Shown here: in pieces, positions 44,036 to 52,441 of the stretch | How positions within the stretch are numbered: position 1 is the stretch's first letter | How the letters are laid out: every line of letters begins with the position of its first letter | Notes under the pieces: generated by a model | Database searches by the model: none | Seen by the model: the letters and a program-made list of their open reading frames with translations, nothing else | What the model was told of the DNA's origin: nothing | Translations under genes and position numbers: made by a program | NCBI GenBank assembly: GCA_013821425.1 | Contig: JACDGV010000001.1 | Location: 310,001-374,000, forward strand | Direction: 5' to 3' | DNA length: 64,000 bases | DNA from: Nitrosospira sp. | GTDB taxonomy: Bacteria > Pseudomonadota > Gammaproteobacteria > Burkholderiales > Nitrosomonadaceae

Positions 44036-45604
44036 ATGGATTCACTGGTTGCTTTGATCCTCTTATTACCATTGGCCGGGGCTTTCTCGATCGGGATCGG
44101 TCAGCTATTTGGCAAGCTTCACGGTGAGGCCGGTGAAGCCCTCACAGCGAATATCGCCACCTGGGCCATTGCCCTCTCGTTTCTCTCGGCACTGGCTTTG
44201 TTGAGTTCGGATTTATTGGGAAAAAACGCCGGTTCATTCAGTGCGGGATCGTGGCTGGGCAGTAATGCCTTAAACATAGAAATGAATTTTATCACCACCG
44301 GTTTCAATGCGGGTCTGGCAACGCTGTTCTCGCTGTTATTGGTTATCGTGACGCGCTTCTCCATTAACTACATCCATAAAGAACCGGGTTTTCACCGGTT
44401 CTTTTTTGTCCTGAGCCTGTTTTCTTCGGCCATGCTGTTGCTCGTGTTATCCGGTAACGCTGTTGGTACTTTCATTGGTTGGGAAATTGCCGGACTATGT
44501 TCTTACCTGCTGATAGCCTTTGCGTATGATCGTCCGATCGCCGCTATTAATGCAACCCGCGTCTTTGTTACCAACCGTATCGGCGATGCCGGTTTTATTC
44601 TTGGGATAGCCCTTTGCTATACCCTGGTTGGGAGCGTCAACTGGAGCAGCCTCAATTCGGGGGCGCCCCAGCTCACCACTGGTACCGCCACTGTAATTGC
44701 CTTGTGCTTTGCCACAGCAGCTTTTGCCAAGTCCGCACAACTGCCATTTACACCATGGCTTGCACGTGCGATGGAAGGGCCGACGCCATCGAGCGCGATT
44801 TTCTATGGCGCGGTGATGATTCATGCCGGCATTTTCCTGATAATTATGCTGCGACCGCTTTTTGAACAGGCCCCATTTGCGATGGGATTACTTGCGGCGG
44901 TAGGTCTGGCAACCGCTGTTTACAGCTTTATTGTTGGCTTAACTCAAACTGATGTTAAAAGCTCGTTAAGCTTCGCTATATCTGGTCAGCTGGGTCTCAT
45001 GTTTCTCGAATGTGGCCTGGGCTTTTGGCAGCTGGCGACCTGGCATCTTTGCGCACACGCGGTCGTGCGTGGATACCAGATTCTGACGGCGCCATCGTTC
45101 CTCCACTATGTGCATGGTAACCCGATGAAGCCCGTCGGTCGCGACATTGCAGGATTACGCTGGGTGTACGTCGCGTCGCTGCAGCGTTTCTGGCTGGACC
45201 CGGTTGTGGATCGTATCCTGATAAGACCCACTTACGGACTGGCGAAGGACCTGGATTATTTCGATGACCATATCGTCGATCGCATCATGGGTGCGCCCGC
45301 CCCGGCCGGCCGCGCAATTTCGTCCCTGGCTCAACTGGAGGAGAAAGTGCTTCGCACCCAGTTTGGCGAAGATACCGGGACGTTCGGCCGCGGTAACGGA
45401 TGGGCCGCTCGGTTTCTTGAATGGCTGGCGGTCATCATGAGCTGGTTTGAGGAGCGCTTGGTATTGCAAGGTATCGGGATGGATGCCATCGATATGGGAC
45501 GCAAGCTCGGGTACGCCGCCAACAAATTTGAAAAACTGATACTTAAGCCCCGCTACCTCGTGCTATTTGTATTCACAGTGTTGCTTTTCGCAGCTTCACT
45601 ATAA
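44036..45604 (+). CDS. dabB: DabB-like (NuoL-type) membrane subunit
   Basis: A 522-residue antiporter-like protein starting three bases after dabA. The first half carries NuoL motifs: Glu in FIGWEIAGLCSYLL, Lys in FAKSAQLPFTPWL, and His in VMIHAGIFLI where NuoM has Lys. The second half is shortened relative to NuoL (613), ending in an amphipathic segment (about residues 365-500, DPVVDRILIRPTYGLAK onward) and one terminal helix. This short form next to DabA is the known DabB layout, so it is the most probable direct partner of DabA. Confidence 0.88.
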   Translation: MDSLVALILLLPLAGAFSIGIGQLFGKLHGEAGEALTANIATWAIALSFLSALALLSSDLLGKNAGSFSAGSWLGSNALNIEMNFITTGFNAGLATLFSLLLVIVTRFSINYIHKEPGFHRFFFVLSLFSSAMLLLVLSGNAVGTFIGWEIAGLCSYLLIAFAYDRPIAAINATRVFVTNRIGDAGFILGIALCYTLVGSVNWSSLNSGAPQLTTGTATVIALCFATAAFAKSAQLPFTPWLARAMEGPTPSSAIFYGAVMIHAGIFLIIMLRPLFEQAPFAMGLLAAVGLATAVYSFIVGLTQTDVKSSLSFAISGQLGLMFLECGLGFWQLATWHLCAHAVVRGYQILTAPSFLHYVHGNPMKPVGRDIAGLRWVYVASLQRFWLDPVVDRILIRPTYGLAKDLDYFDDHIVDRIMGAPAPAGRAISSLAQLEEKVLRTQFGEDTGTFGRGNGWAARFLEWLAVIMSWFEERLVLQGIGMDAIDMGRKLGYAANKFEKLILKPRYLVLFVFTVLLFAASL

Positions 45605-45611
45605 GGCGACG

Positions 45612-47183
45612 ATGGATGCCACCAATTCAATAGCGTTTCCTCTTCTGACGACGCTGACCTTCGTTCCGCTTGCGGCAATGGTTGCCATTTTGTTCTCGCC
45701 TTCAGCGGCTGTTGCACTGCGTTTCGGTTTTGCAGGAACATTATTGACAGTCATGCTAAGCATCTATTTGCTCGTCATTTTTGATGCTGATGTTCCGGGT
45801 ATTCAATTGGCGGAGCAAGTGCATAACCTGGGCTTTACCTACAGCGTGGGTGTCGACGGCGCCAATATTCTGTTTATTCCCCTGACCGCAATTCTTGCGC
45901 TGCTGGCTCTGGTCTACACCTTGACTACCAGACGTGTCACCGATCGCCTGTACATCGCCTGCCTGCTGGGCTATGAGGGTATTCTGATTGGTGCGTTTTG
46001 TGCAATGAATGCGATGCAGTTCTGGCTATGGTGTTTTCTGGAGCTTATTCCAGTTGTTCTGCTGACAATTCGCGGAGGCACGGGACAAAACAGGCGCTGG
46101 GTAGTGGGAATGTTGCTACAACACTGGGGTAGCGGCTTATTGATGACCCTGGCGGGTTTCGTACTGCTTGCGTTCGGCGTGATGGGTACCGGAGAGGTGC
46201 TCACATTTGAGTGGATTACGCTAAAAGAAAGCAATAGCCCTCTGCAGTACGGGACGCTGATTTTTTTCCTTCTGTTCTTTGGTTTTGCCATCCGTATGCC
46301 GCTGTTTCCATTTCACGGTTGGTTGCCGGTACTGGCCGAACAAGGAACGGTCGCCAGTGTGACCATTTTCATCGTGGGTTTGAAACTGGGCATTTATGCC
46401 GTCATCCGTTTTGTTTTACCGGTGATTCCCGATGTTGCCGAACAATGGACGGGTTTCGTAGTAACGCTCGGGTTAATCAGTATCTTCTACGGCGCATTGC
46501 TGGCCCTGATGCAGATCAATATACGGCGGTTGCTGGCTTTTGCCGTTCTTAGTCATACGGGAATGTTGATAATCGGCATTTTCGATTTTAACCTGCATGC
46601 CCTCGAAGGCAGCATTCTTCTGTCCATTGCATATGGGCTCGCAACAGCCGGCATGTTGTTCAGCGTAGGCATGATCTACAAGCGAACCCGCACGGCGTAT
46701 ATCCCTCGGCTCGGTGGGCTTTTTGACACCAGCGCCGCCATAGCATTCCTGTTCGTAATCTCCGCACTGAGCACGATGGTGATGCCCGGCACGCCGGGAT
46801 TCGACGGTGCTCATCTGCTGATTGAAGGCACAATCAAGGGGCAAGGCTGGTTGGTGGCGATTGCAATATTGATAGGAAACGTGATGGCCGCGGGTCTTTT
46901 ACTGCGCGCTTTTCAACAGATATTCATCACGGCGCCCCGGCGCGGCCAGCGGCCCTATGTGCATTCTCCGTACATGGACTCCCAACACTCAGTCAATAAC
47001 GAACGCATTATCGCGGTAGTCATCTGCTCTTTACTCATCGGCACTGGCTTTTATACTACACCGTGGGTGCACGTCATAGACCAGAGTTTACTTTCCGCAG
47101 GCGAGCCGAGCGCGATATACGAAAAGAAGAAGCAACCAAGCCCAGGAGCAGCGCCCCTGGATATCGGGCATGGCCATGACTGA
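45612..47183 (+). CDS. NuoM-like membrane subunit with altered proton-path residues
   Basis: The likely start is ATG 45612, after an AAGG and eight bases past the dabB-like stop, giving 523 residues. Overall layout is NuoM-like, with Glu in LWCFLELIPVVLL and Lys in VGLKLGIYAVIRF. The helix-7 Lys is replaced by Arg in FAIRMPLFPFHGWLP, and the C-terminal Glu of the GFxGE motif is missing (GFDGAHLLIEG). The C-terminal tail is hydrophilic (EKKKQPSPGAA, His-rich end). It overlaps the next subunit gene by 8-14 bases. The changes suggest a specialised or structural role. Confidence 0.85.
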   Translation: MDATNSIAFPLLTTLTFVPLAAMVAILFSPSAAVALRFGFAGTLLTVMLSIYLLVIFDADVPGIQLAEQVHNLGFTYSVGVDGANILFIPLTAILALLALVYTLTTRRVTDRLYIACLLGYEGILIGAFCAMNAMQFWLWCFLELIPVVLLTIRGGTGQNRRWVVGMLLQHWGSGLLMTLAGFVLLAFGVMGTGEVLTFEWITLKESNSPLQYGTLIFFLLFFGFAIRMPLFPFHGWLPVLAEQGTVASVTIFIVGLKLGIYAVIRFVLPVIPDVAEQWTGFVVTLGLISIFYGALLALMQINIRRLLAFAVLSHTGMLIIGIFDFNLHALEGSILLSIAYGLATAGMLFSVGMIYKRTRTAYIPRLGGLFDTSAAIAFLFVISALSTMVMPGTPGFDGAHLLIEGTIKGQGWLVAIAILIGNVMAAGLLLRAFQQIFITAPRRGQRPYVHSPYMDSQHSVNNERIIAVVICSLLIGTGFYTTPWVHVIDQSLLSAGEPSAIYEKKKQPSPGAAPLDIGHGHD

Positions 47184-48681
47184 AGCCGACTTTCCGCTAC
47201 TGAGTCTTGTTATCCTGTTGCCCCTGCTCGGTGCTATAGCGATTGGGTTTATTCACGACTTGAGGCGGGCAAAAAGAGTCGCACTTGCTGTCGCCGTCAT
47301 TGAACTGATTGCCACCCTCCTCGTTGTGTATCTTTTTACCCCTGCAAGCGGCGAGTTTCAGCTTGTGGAAAAATATGCCTGGATCCCGATATTGAATATC
47401 GAGTATCTCGTAGGTGTTGACGGCATATCCGTGCTTTTTCTCCCCATGTCGGCGCTGGTAACATTAATGGCGATTGTTGCTTCATGGAATTCGATACAGC
47501 ATATTCCCAGGTTTCATCTTTCCCTGTTGCTGGCATTGGAAGGCGTCACAATGGGAGTTTTTTCGGCGCTGGATATTGTGTTGTTCTTCCTGTTTTGGGA
47601 ACTCACCCTGCCACCGTTCTTTTTTCTGATCGGGCTGTGGGGCATAGGGTCGCATAGGCGCGGCGCGGCTATGAAATATACGCTGTTCATGCTGTTTGGC
47701 GGTGTGCCGCTACTTCTTGCTATCGTCATGCTCGCGGTCAATCATGCTACTGAGTTGGGTGGAGGGATTCCACAGGATTTATCTTTCAGCTTGCCCATTT
47801 TGCTGCAACACCCTTTGCCCGGGGATTTACAAGTGGTGGTTTTCTTTTTGTTACTGCTGGGGTTCGGGGTGAAAGCGCCACTTTTTCCATTTCACACCTG
47901 GTTGCCTACCGCGGCAATGGAGGGTCCTGCACATATAACAGCCTTGCTTACCGGTCTGAAACTAGGAGTCTACGGAATTTTACGCTTCACTATCCCGCTG
48001 ACGCCTTCCGCTTCTGTCGAGTTCAGCTGGATGCTGAGCATCCTCGGTGCTGTCACGCTAATCTATGGTGCGCTGATTGCCCTGCAGCAGACCAATTTAC
48101 GCTCATTACTGGCCTACGCCAGTATCAGTCACGTGGGGCTGGTGATAGTCGGAATCGCATCGCTGAACATGCAGGGGATTCAAGGCGCAGTTTTTCAGTT
48201 GATCAACTTTACCGTGGTTGCAAGTTCGATGATGCTTCTTGCGGGGTTTATTCAACACAGGTTAGGGAGCACCGAGGTTATCCACCTTGGCGGACTGGCG
48301 AAAGTGATGCCGAGGTTGGCGGCTTTTTATTTCCTGTTCACATTGGCAAGCATAGGAGTTCCCGGAACGAATGGATTCCCGGCGGAATTGCTGCTGATAA
48401 TCGGAGCGCTGAAGGCACATCCGAGTCTGGGGGTGGCCGCATTGGCCGGTGCGATCCTTGGCGCAGCCTATATGCTTTCGTTTGCCCGCCGCGCGTTCTT
48501 TGGCCCTATCGTGCATGGTGACGTCAGTCAGACGCAGGATTTGCGGCCCCGCGAACTCATATTATTGTGTGCCCCGGCTCTTTTGATTCTGGTATTTGGT
48601 TTTTTCCCCAATAGCGTATTGCATATTAGCCAGTCCGCGTCTGAAGCCTGGTTAAATAGACTGCTCAGCTTCGTCCCCTAG
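47170..48681 (+). CDS. NuoM-like proton-conducting subunit, last membrane gene of the Dab cluster
   Basis: A 503-residue antiporter-like protein overlapping the previous gene; ATG 47170 or 47176 can serve as start. All four expected residues are present: Glu in LFWELTLPPFFF, Lys in FGVKAPLFPFHTWLP, Lys in LTGLKLGVYGILRF and Glu in NGFPAELLLIIG. It has the usual 14 or so helices. Translational overlap ties it to the cluster. It is followed by a 178-base gap before the carbonic-anhydrase-like gene. Confidence 0.92.
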   Translation: MAMTEADFPLLSLVILLPLLGAIAIGFIHDLRRAKRVALAVAVIELIATLLVVYLFTPASGEFQLVEKYAWIPILNIEYLVGVDGISVLFLPMSALVTLMAIVASWNSIQHIPRFHLSLLLALEGVTMGVFSALDIVLFFLFWELTLPPFFFLIGLWGIGSHRRGAAMKYTLFMLFGGVPLLLAIVMLAVNHATELGGGIPQDLSFSLPILLQHPLPGDLQVVVFFLLLLGFGVKAPLFPFHTWLPTAAMEGPAHITALLTGLKLGVYGILRFTIPLTPSASVEFSWMLSILGAVTLIYGALIALQQTNLRSLLAYASISHVGLVIVGIASLNMQGIQGAVFQLINFTVVASSMMLLAGFIQHRLGSTEVIHLGGLAKVMPRLAAFYFLFTLASIGVPGTNGFPAELLLIIGALKAHPSLGVAALAGAILGAAYMLSFARRAFFGPIVHGDVSQTQDLRPRELILLCAPALLILVFGFFPNSVLHISQSASEAWLNRLLSFVP

Positions 48682-48859
48682 GGCTGATTGATGCAAGTTT
48701 AAAAGATGGGCGGCGGGTTCGAACATTCACTCGACGGAAGCGATTGCGATATGAAAACACTGAAAGGACAACGGCGCTTGGGGCCTCTCGCCTCCCTGAA
48801 ACAGCCATGCTATAGTTTTATAAACCTTTTAACTTTTCTTGATGGAAAATGGAGACCAC

Positions 48860-49936
48860 ATGAGTAACTCAAACACTGGAATTGACTATCTGCTTGAACT
48901 GAACGCACGCCACTCCCAGGCCTTTATTGATGTGGCGACGGAACGCCGAAGATACCGGGGAGAGCATCCGACGGAAATCGCAGCGCTCAAGTGCATGGAT
49001 GGCCGGCTACACCTGCCCGTTATGACTCAAACGGCGCTGGGTATCATCCAGCCTTTTCGTAATCTGGGCGGTAAATTCAACCTGGGGTGGCCATTTTTCC
49101 AGGCCACTTTGGATCATTGGGTCCAGTATTCCATTAGTCGTGGCCGGTACTGCGTGATTTTTGTAACTTATCATTATGCCCGTGGTGACGTACACCGCGG
49201 ATGCAGGGGATTCAATTACGATGTCGACGCTGCGAAAAATACCGCTATACAGCTCAAGGATCAGTTTGCCCGCGTGTACGGGAAGGGAGCCGTCGTTCCG
49301 ATTGTTTGCGGAATTGAGACCGATCTTGATGCTCTTATCTTGCACGCCGATGACGGGCGTGCCATCGACCTGGCGGAAGCGAGGGGCTCGTCCCAGTTCG
49401 AACTGGAAGGGCTGCTGCACTCGCTCTACCCCTCAATGCCTGAGCGCATCGTTCTGGACCTGGTGCCGCTGGTTGCGGGCAATATCAGGCACATCGCGGA
49501 AATCCGGGCTTCGAACAGGCCCATCGAGCAAGCCGAGCATAAGGAATGGGTATTGGGAATAGGACGCGGCTTCGACTGGCTGCATGCGATCAATACGGCG
49601 TTCATCGTCGGTCCTTTCGACCCCCATCTTTCCGAAGCTATCGAAACAGCCGCCAAGCTCCTGAAAGGAAACATTGATGACGGCCGCGTCGACCCGAGCG
49701 GTATCGTGCTCATGACCTCAGCCGCGTACCGCGAACTTGGGCCAGAACATGAGCTAGCCAAAGAGAAGGCGTTGTTCTTAAGCAAGTTTGCTCTCGATAT
49801 CATTAAAGACAAGGTTCAGGATCTAGTCCCTCATCTACAGATACTTACCGGCTACACGGATATGAGTACAAGGAAATTTGAAGTACTCGAGCGTATCGAC
49901 AGGGCCGGTGCCCGGGCTGTCGGTAAAGCGGCCTAG
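48860..49936 (+). CDS. Putative beta-carbonic-anhydrase-like zinc protein
   Basis: From the ATG at 48860 (GGAG eight bases upstream) this 358-residue soluble protein has no signal peptide or membrane helix. It contains the beta-carbonic anhydrase zinc signature: C45-x-D47-x-R49 in KCMDGRLHLP and H112-x-x-C115 in DVHRGCRGFNYD. The 67-residue spacing is somewhat longer than in classical beta enzymes and near that of the carboxysomal CsoSCA class. The rest of the chain (about residues 120-350) has no motif I can name. Position directly after the Dab cluster supports a CO2/bicarbonate role. Activity and zinc binding are inference. An alternative start at 48839 lies before the ribosome binding site. 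Confidence 0.7.
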   Translation: MSNSNTGIDYLLELNARHSQAFIDVATERRRYRGEHPTEIAALKCMDGRLHLPVMTQTALGIIQPFRNLGGKFNLGWPFFQATLDHWVQYSISRGRYCVIFVTYHYARGDVHRGCRGFNYDVDAAKNTAIQLKDQFARVYGKGAVVPIVCGIETDLDALILHADDGRAIDLAEARGSSQFELEGLLHSLYPSMPERIVLDLVPLVAGNIRHIAEIRASNRPIEQAEHKEWVLGIGRGFDWLHAINTAFIVGPFDPHLSEAIETAAKLLKGNIDDGRVDPSGIVLMTSAAYRELGPEHELAKEKALFLSKFALDIIKDKVQDLVPHLQILTGYTDMSTRKFEVLERIDRAGARAVGKAA

Positions 49937-50074
49937 ATCTGAGCCAGGGAACGATCTACTAATCAAGAGCCGGTGGATAAACGCCCAGCGCCGGCGAACG
50001 CTGGTGCAACGGTCCAGTTTGTTACCGGATCTCTGCCCTTTAAAAATGCAACAGCTCAAACGAGGACGCTTATC

Positions 50075-50491
50075 ATGTACAAAAAAGTCGTAGTTGCTAT
50101 CGACGATAGCGAAGTATCCCAGAGTGCGCTTCAGGAAGCGGTACAGATCGCCGCCAGTTACAGCGCCAGGCTTGTCATCATTCACGCCCTTCAGACAACG
50201 CGGGATACGTCGGATATAACCCGGTTCGCAGCCATCCAACTGCTGGAGCAGGCCAAGGCAGCCGCCGGTGAGGCAAAGACCGTCGAAACCCGCCTGGTGG
50301 AAGCCGATGCGGATCATGGCCTTAATGGGGTTGCGGAGACCATAGCCGATGCCGTTTCCCAGTCTGAAGCCGATCTGCTCGTGGTTGGGTCACAAGGCCG
50401 TCGCGGCCTCGAACGCCTCGTTATCGGTTCCGTAGCTGAAAAGCTGATCAGCACCGTGGGCATTTCCATCTTTATAGTCCGGCTGCATTAG
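50075..50491 (+). CDS. Universal stress protein UspA family (second copy)
   Basis: A 138-residue Usp protein, ATG 50075 with GAGG upstream. It is very similar along its whole length to the copy at 38583: shared MYKKV start, VAIDDSE, ALQEAVQIA, QLLEQA, ADLLVVGSQGRRGL and a common end in VRLH. The ATP-binding motif GSQGRRGLERLVIGS is intact. The two copies stand at opposite ends of the Dab cluster, pointing to duplication and probably joint expression with it. An upstream open frame from 49973 lacks support. Confidence 0.9.
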   Translation: MYKKVVVAIDDSEVSQSALQEAVQIAASYSARLVIIHALQTTRDTSDITRFAAIQLLEQAKAAAGEAKTVETRLVEADADHGLNGVAETIADAVSQSEADLLVVGSQGRRGLERLVIGSVAEKLISTVGISIFIVRLH

Positions 50492-50595
50492 TGAATACTC
50501 ACCCTCTGATGCCTGATGCTGATAGGGTCATGACCCAACCACGCGTCCAAGACTACGAAGACTACGCGCTTTCCAATCTTATCCGGAGATTTTTC

Positions 50596-51009
50596 ATGAA
50601 CAACAATAAAGTCGCTGCAACGGTCCTGCTGGCCGGAACACTGATCTTTTCCTTACCTGTTTCTGCGCAATCAGACGGAGTAGACGTGCCATGCATCCAG
50701 GCTGCAATCGATGCACGTGACACTGCGCTGGCCGAAATGGTCACCTCCTGGGGAACGACTACGGGACAAGCTCTTGAAAAACGGCGGGATGCATTAAAGG
50801 AAAGCTGGGAAATAGTCTCGTACAAAGCCAGGCGGCAGGTCCAAAGAAGGGCCTGGAGTGATTATGGCAAAACGCTTCGAGAGGCAAATACGACCAAAAC
50901 CACGGAACGTCGTAGCGCATGGAAGATATTCACACATGCCCGTAAGCAGTGTGAAGGGGCTTACGCGCCGGAGATGAAGACGGGCAGTACCTACGACGCC
51001 AATCTTTAA
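50596..51009 (+). CDS. Small secreted protein of unknown function
   Basis: From the ATG at 50596 (GGAG upstream) a 137-residue protein begins with a Sec signal peptide (NNNKVAATVLLAGTLIFSLPVSAQ). The mature part is about 112 residues, helical, rich in Arg, Lys, Ala and Trp, with two cysteines (near the start, VPCIQAA, and near the end, ARKQCEGAY) that could form a disulfide. It resembles no family I recognise. It follows the second usp gene after about 100 bases and may share its transcript. Confidence 0.75.
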   Translation: MNNNKVAATVLLAGTLIFSLPVSAQSDGVDVPCIQAAIDARDTALAEMVTSWGTTTGQALEKRRDALKESWEIVSYKARRQVQRRAWSDYGKTLREANTTKTTERRSAWKIFTHARKQCEGAYAPEMKTGSTYDANL

Positions 51010-51172
51010 AATTCCACGCTCGAACAATCAAAAAGCGTGCAGCGCGTACCCTACAGAAAACCGGGAAGCTGGCGTGCCGTGCACCCGCAGCACGGCAGTA
51101 ATGCGATGCGACCGGCAGCCGCAGGCTACCCTTGCGCGTCGAGATAAACCGGCGCGCTATTACGCGGCTTCC

Positions 51173-52072
51173 TCATACACTTCCCGGCGCGCTCAGTTTG
51201 CGATAGAAATCAAGCCGCCTGGCATCTATTTGTCGTTGTTGCACCGCCAACCCCAGCGCACAGCCCAGTTCGCCGATGTGGCGGCAATTGCTGAACTTGC
51301 AGCGGCCAATGTAGGGGTGAAATTCTATGAAACCCCAGGCCAGGTCTTCGCTGCTCATATGCCGCAGGCCAAATTGCTGCACCCCGGGAGAATCAATGAT
51401 GCAAGCATTTTCGCCCAGGTGATAGAGTCGCGCATGGGTAGTGGTATGGCGGCCAGCATCAAGTGCAAGGGAAAATTCGGCAGTCGCGCGTTCCGCCGCC
51501 GGAATGAGGGCATTGATGATGGTGGACTTTCCCATGCCGGATTGGCCTACCAATACGCTGAGGTGTCCCTGCAGATGGGGTAATATTGGCTCGATATCAG
51601 TCTTCGCGCTGAGTTGCAGCAGGGGGTAGCCCAGTTCGCGGTAGAGGGAAAGCGTGGCCAGGGCGGCGGATGCCGGCTCGACCAGGTCGGCCTTGTTGAG
51701 TACGATCAGTGCTCTGATGCGCTGGTTTTCGGCAGCAGCCAGGCAGCGATTGATCAGTTCTTCGTTAAAACTTGGTACCGCGGCCACTACAATAATCACT
51801 TGAGACACATTGGCGGCAATGAGTTTTTCACGCGACTCATTGCTCCGATAAAGTAGCGCGCTACGTGGCAATATGTTTTCGATTACGCCTTGTTCCGACC
51901 CCGTCAGCCGAATTTCCACTCTGTCACCGCACGCCGCGCCGCCTTTCTTCCCGCGCATCACGCAGGTAAGCGATGCCCCGCTTGCGGTTTCAACAATAAA
52001 ATGTCTGCCAAATGCAGCAATTATTTTTGCGGAAATAAGGGGCGCCGCCTGAAAGCGGCGGTTTGATCTCAA
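51173..52072 (-). CDS. rsgA: Ribosome small-subunit biogenesis GTPase RsgA
   Basis: A circularly permuted GTPase of 299 residues that checks late 30S maturation. The OB-fold is at the N-terminus. The permuted G-motifs are visible: VLNKADLVEP (G4), GQSGMGKSTIINAL (G1) and DSPGVQQFGL (G3). The C-terminal zinc site is intact in CKFSNCRHIGELGC. Its ATG overlaps the stop of the pterin dehydratase gene as ATGA. The orn gene, a frequent neighbour of rsgA in proteobacteria, lies 1.7 kb away on the other strand. Confidence 0.95.
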   Translation of the reverse strand: MRSNRRFQAAPLISAKIIAAFGRHFIVETASGASLTCVMRGKKGGAACGDRVEIRLTGSEQGVIENILPRSALLYRSNESREKLIAANVSQVIIVVAAVPSFNEELINRCLAAAENQRIRALIVLNKADLVEPASAALATLSLYRELGYPLLQLSAKTDIEPILPHLQGHLSVLVGQSGMGKSTIINALIPAAERATAEFSLALDAGRHTTTHARLYHLGENACIIDSPGVQQFGLRHMSSEDLAWGFIEFHPYIGRCKFSNCRHIGELGCALGLAVQQRQIDARRLDFYRKLSAPGSV

Positions 52073-52401
52073 ATTTTAAATAGCGTATCGACTTTTGCCG
52101 CGCATATAAAATCGTTCTCCGACAATCCGCCAATTGCGTGAGTCATGTATTCCACGCGGCACTTATTGTAACCAACGGTAACGTCAGGATGATGGTCTTC
52201 GCGGTGGGAAATCCAGGCAACCGCATTAACAAAAGCCAGGGTTTGATAGTGATTCTTGAAGCTATAGTCTTTCCTGATCATCTTATCCATAAACTCCCAC
52301 CCGTCAAGCTGCTGCATCAATAACGTTATTTCGGCGGGGGAAAGCGGTGGCATGGTGCCTTCACAAGGTTTGCACTGTTTCGTGGCCAGATCGTTGTTCA
52401 T
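52069..52401 (-). CDS. phhB: 4a-hydroxytetrahydrobiopterin dehydratase (pterin-4a-carbinolamine dehydratase)
   Basis: A 110-residue protein of the PCD/DCoH family with the active-site motif REDHHPDVTVGYNKCRVEY and the usual C-terminal GGLSENDFICAAKVD. AGGAGCG precedes the ATG. No phenylalanine hydroxylase gene is close, so it may act in pterin recycling or molybdopterin-related metabolism; this is uncertain. It is translationally coupled to rsgA and lies 40 bases after the M48 protease gene. Confidence 0.93.
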   Translation of the reverse strand: MNNDLATKQCKPCEGTMPPLSPAEITLLMQQLDGWEFMDKMIRKDYSFKNHYQTLAFVNAVAWISHREDHHPDVTVGYNKCRVEYMTHAIGGLSENDFICAAKVDTLFKI

Positions 52402-52441
52402 AAGCGCTCCTGATGAAGTTTGAGTTAATCCCTAAAACGGA

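Noticed and set aside
48718-48735. GGTTCGAAC resembling a tRNA T-loop
   Set aside because: The flanks do not form the five-pair T-stem, and no acceptor, D or anticodon arm is present. A similar GTTTCGAAC at 6220 also fails.
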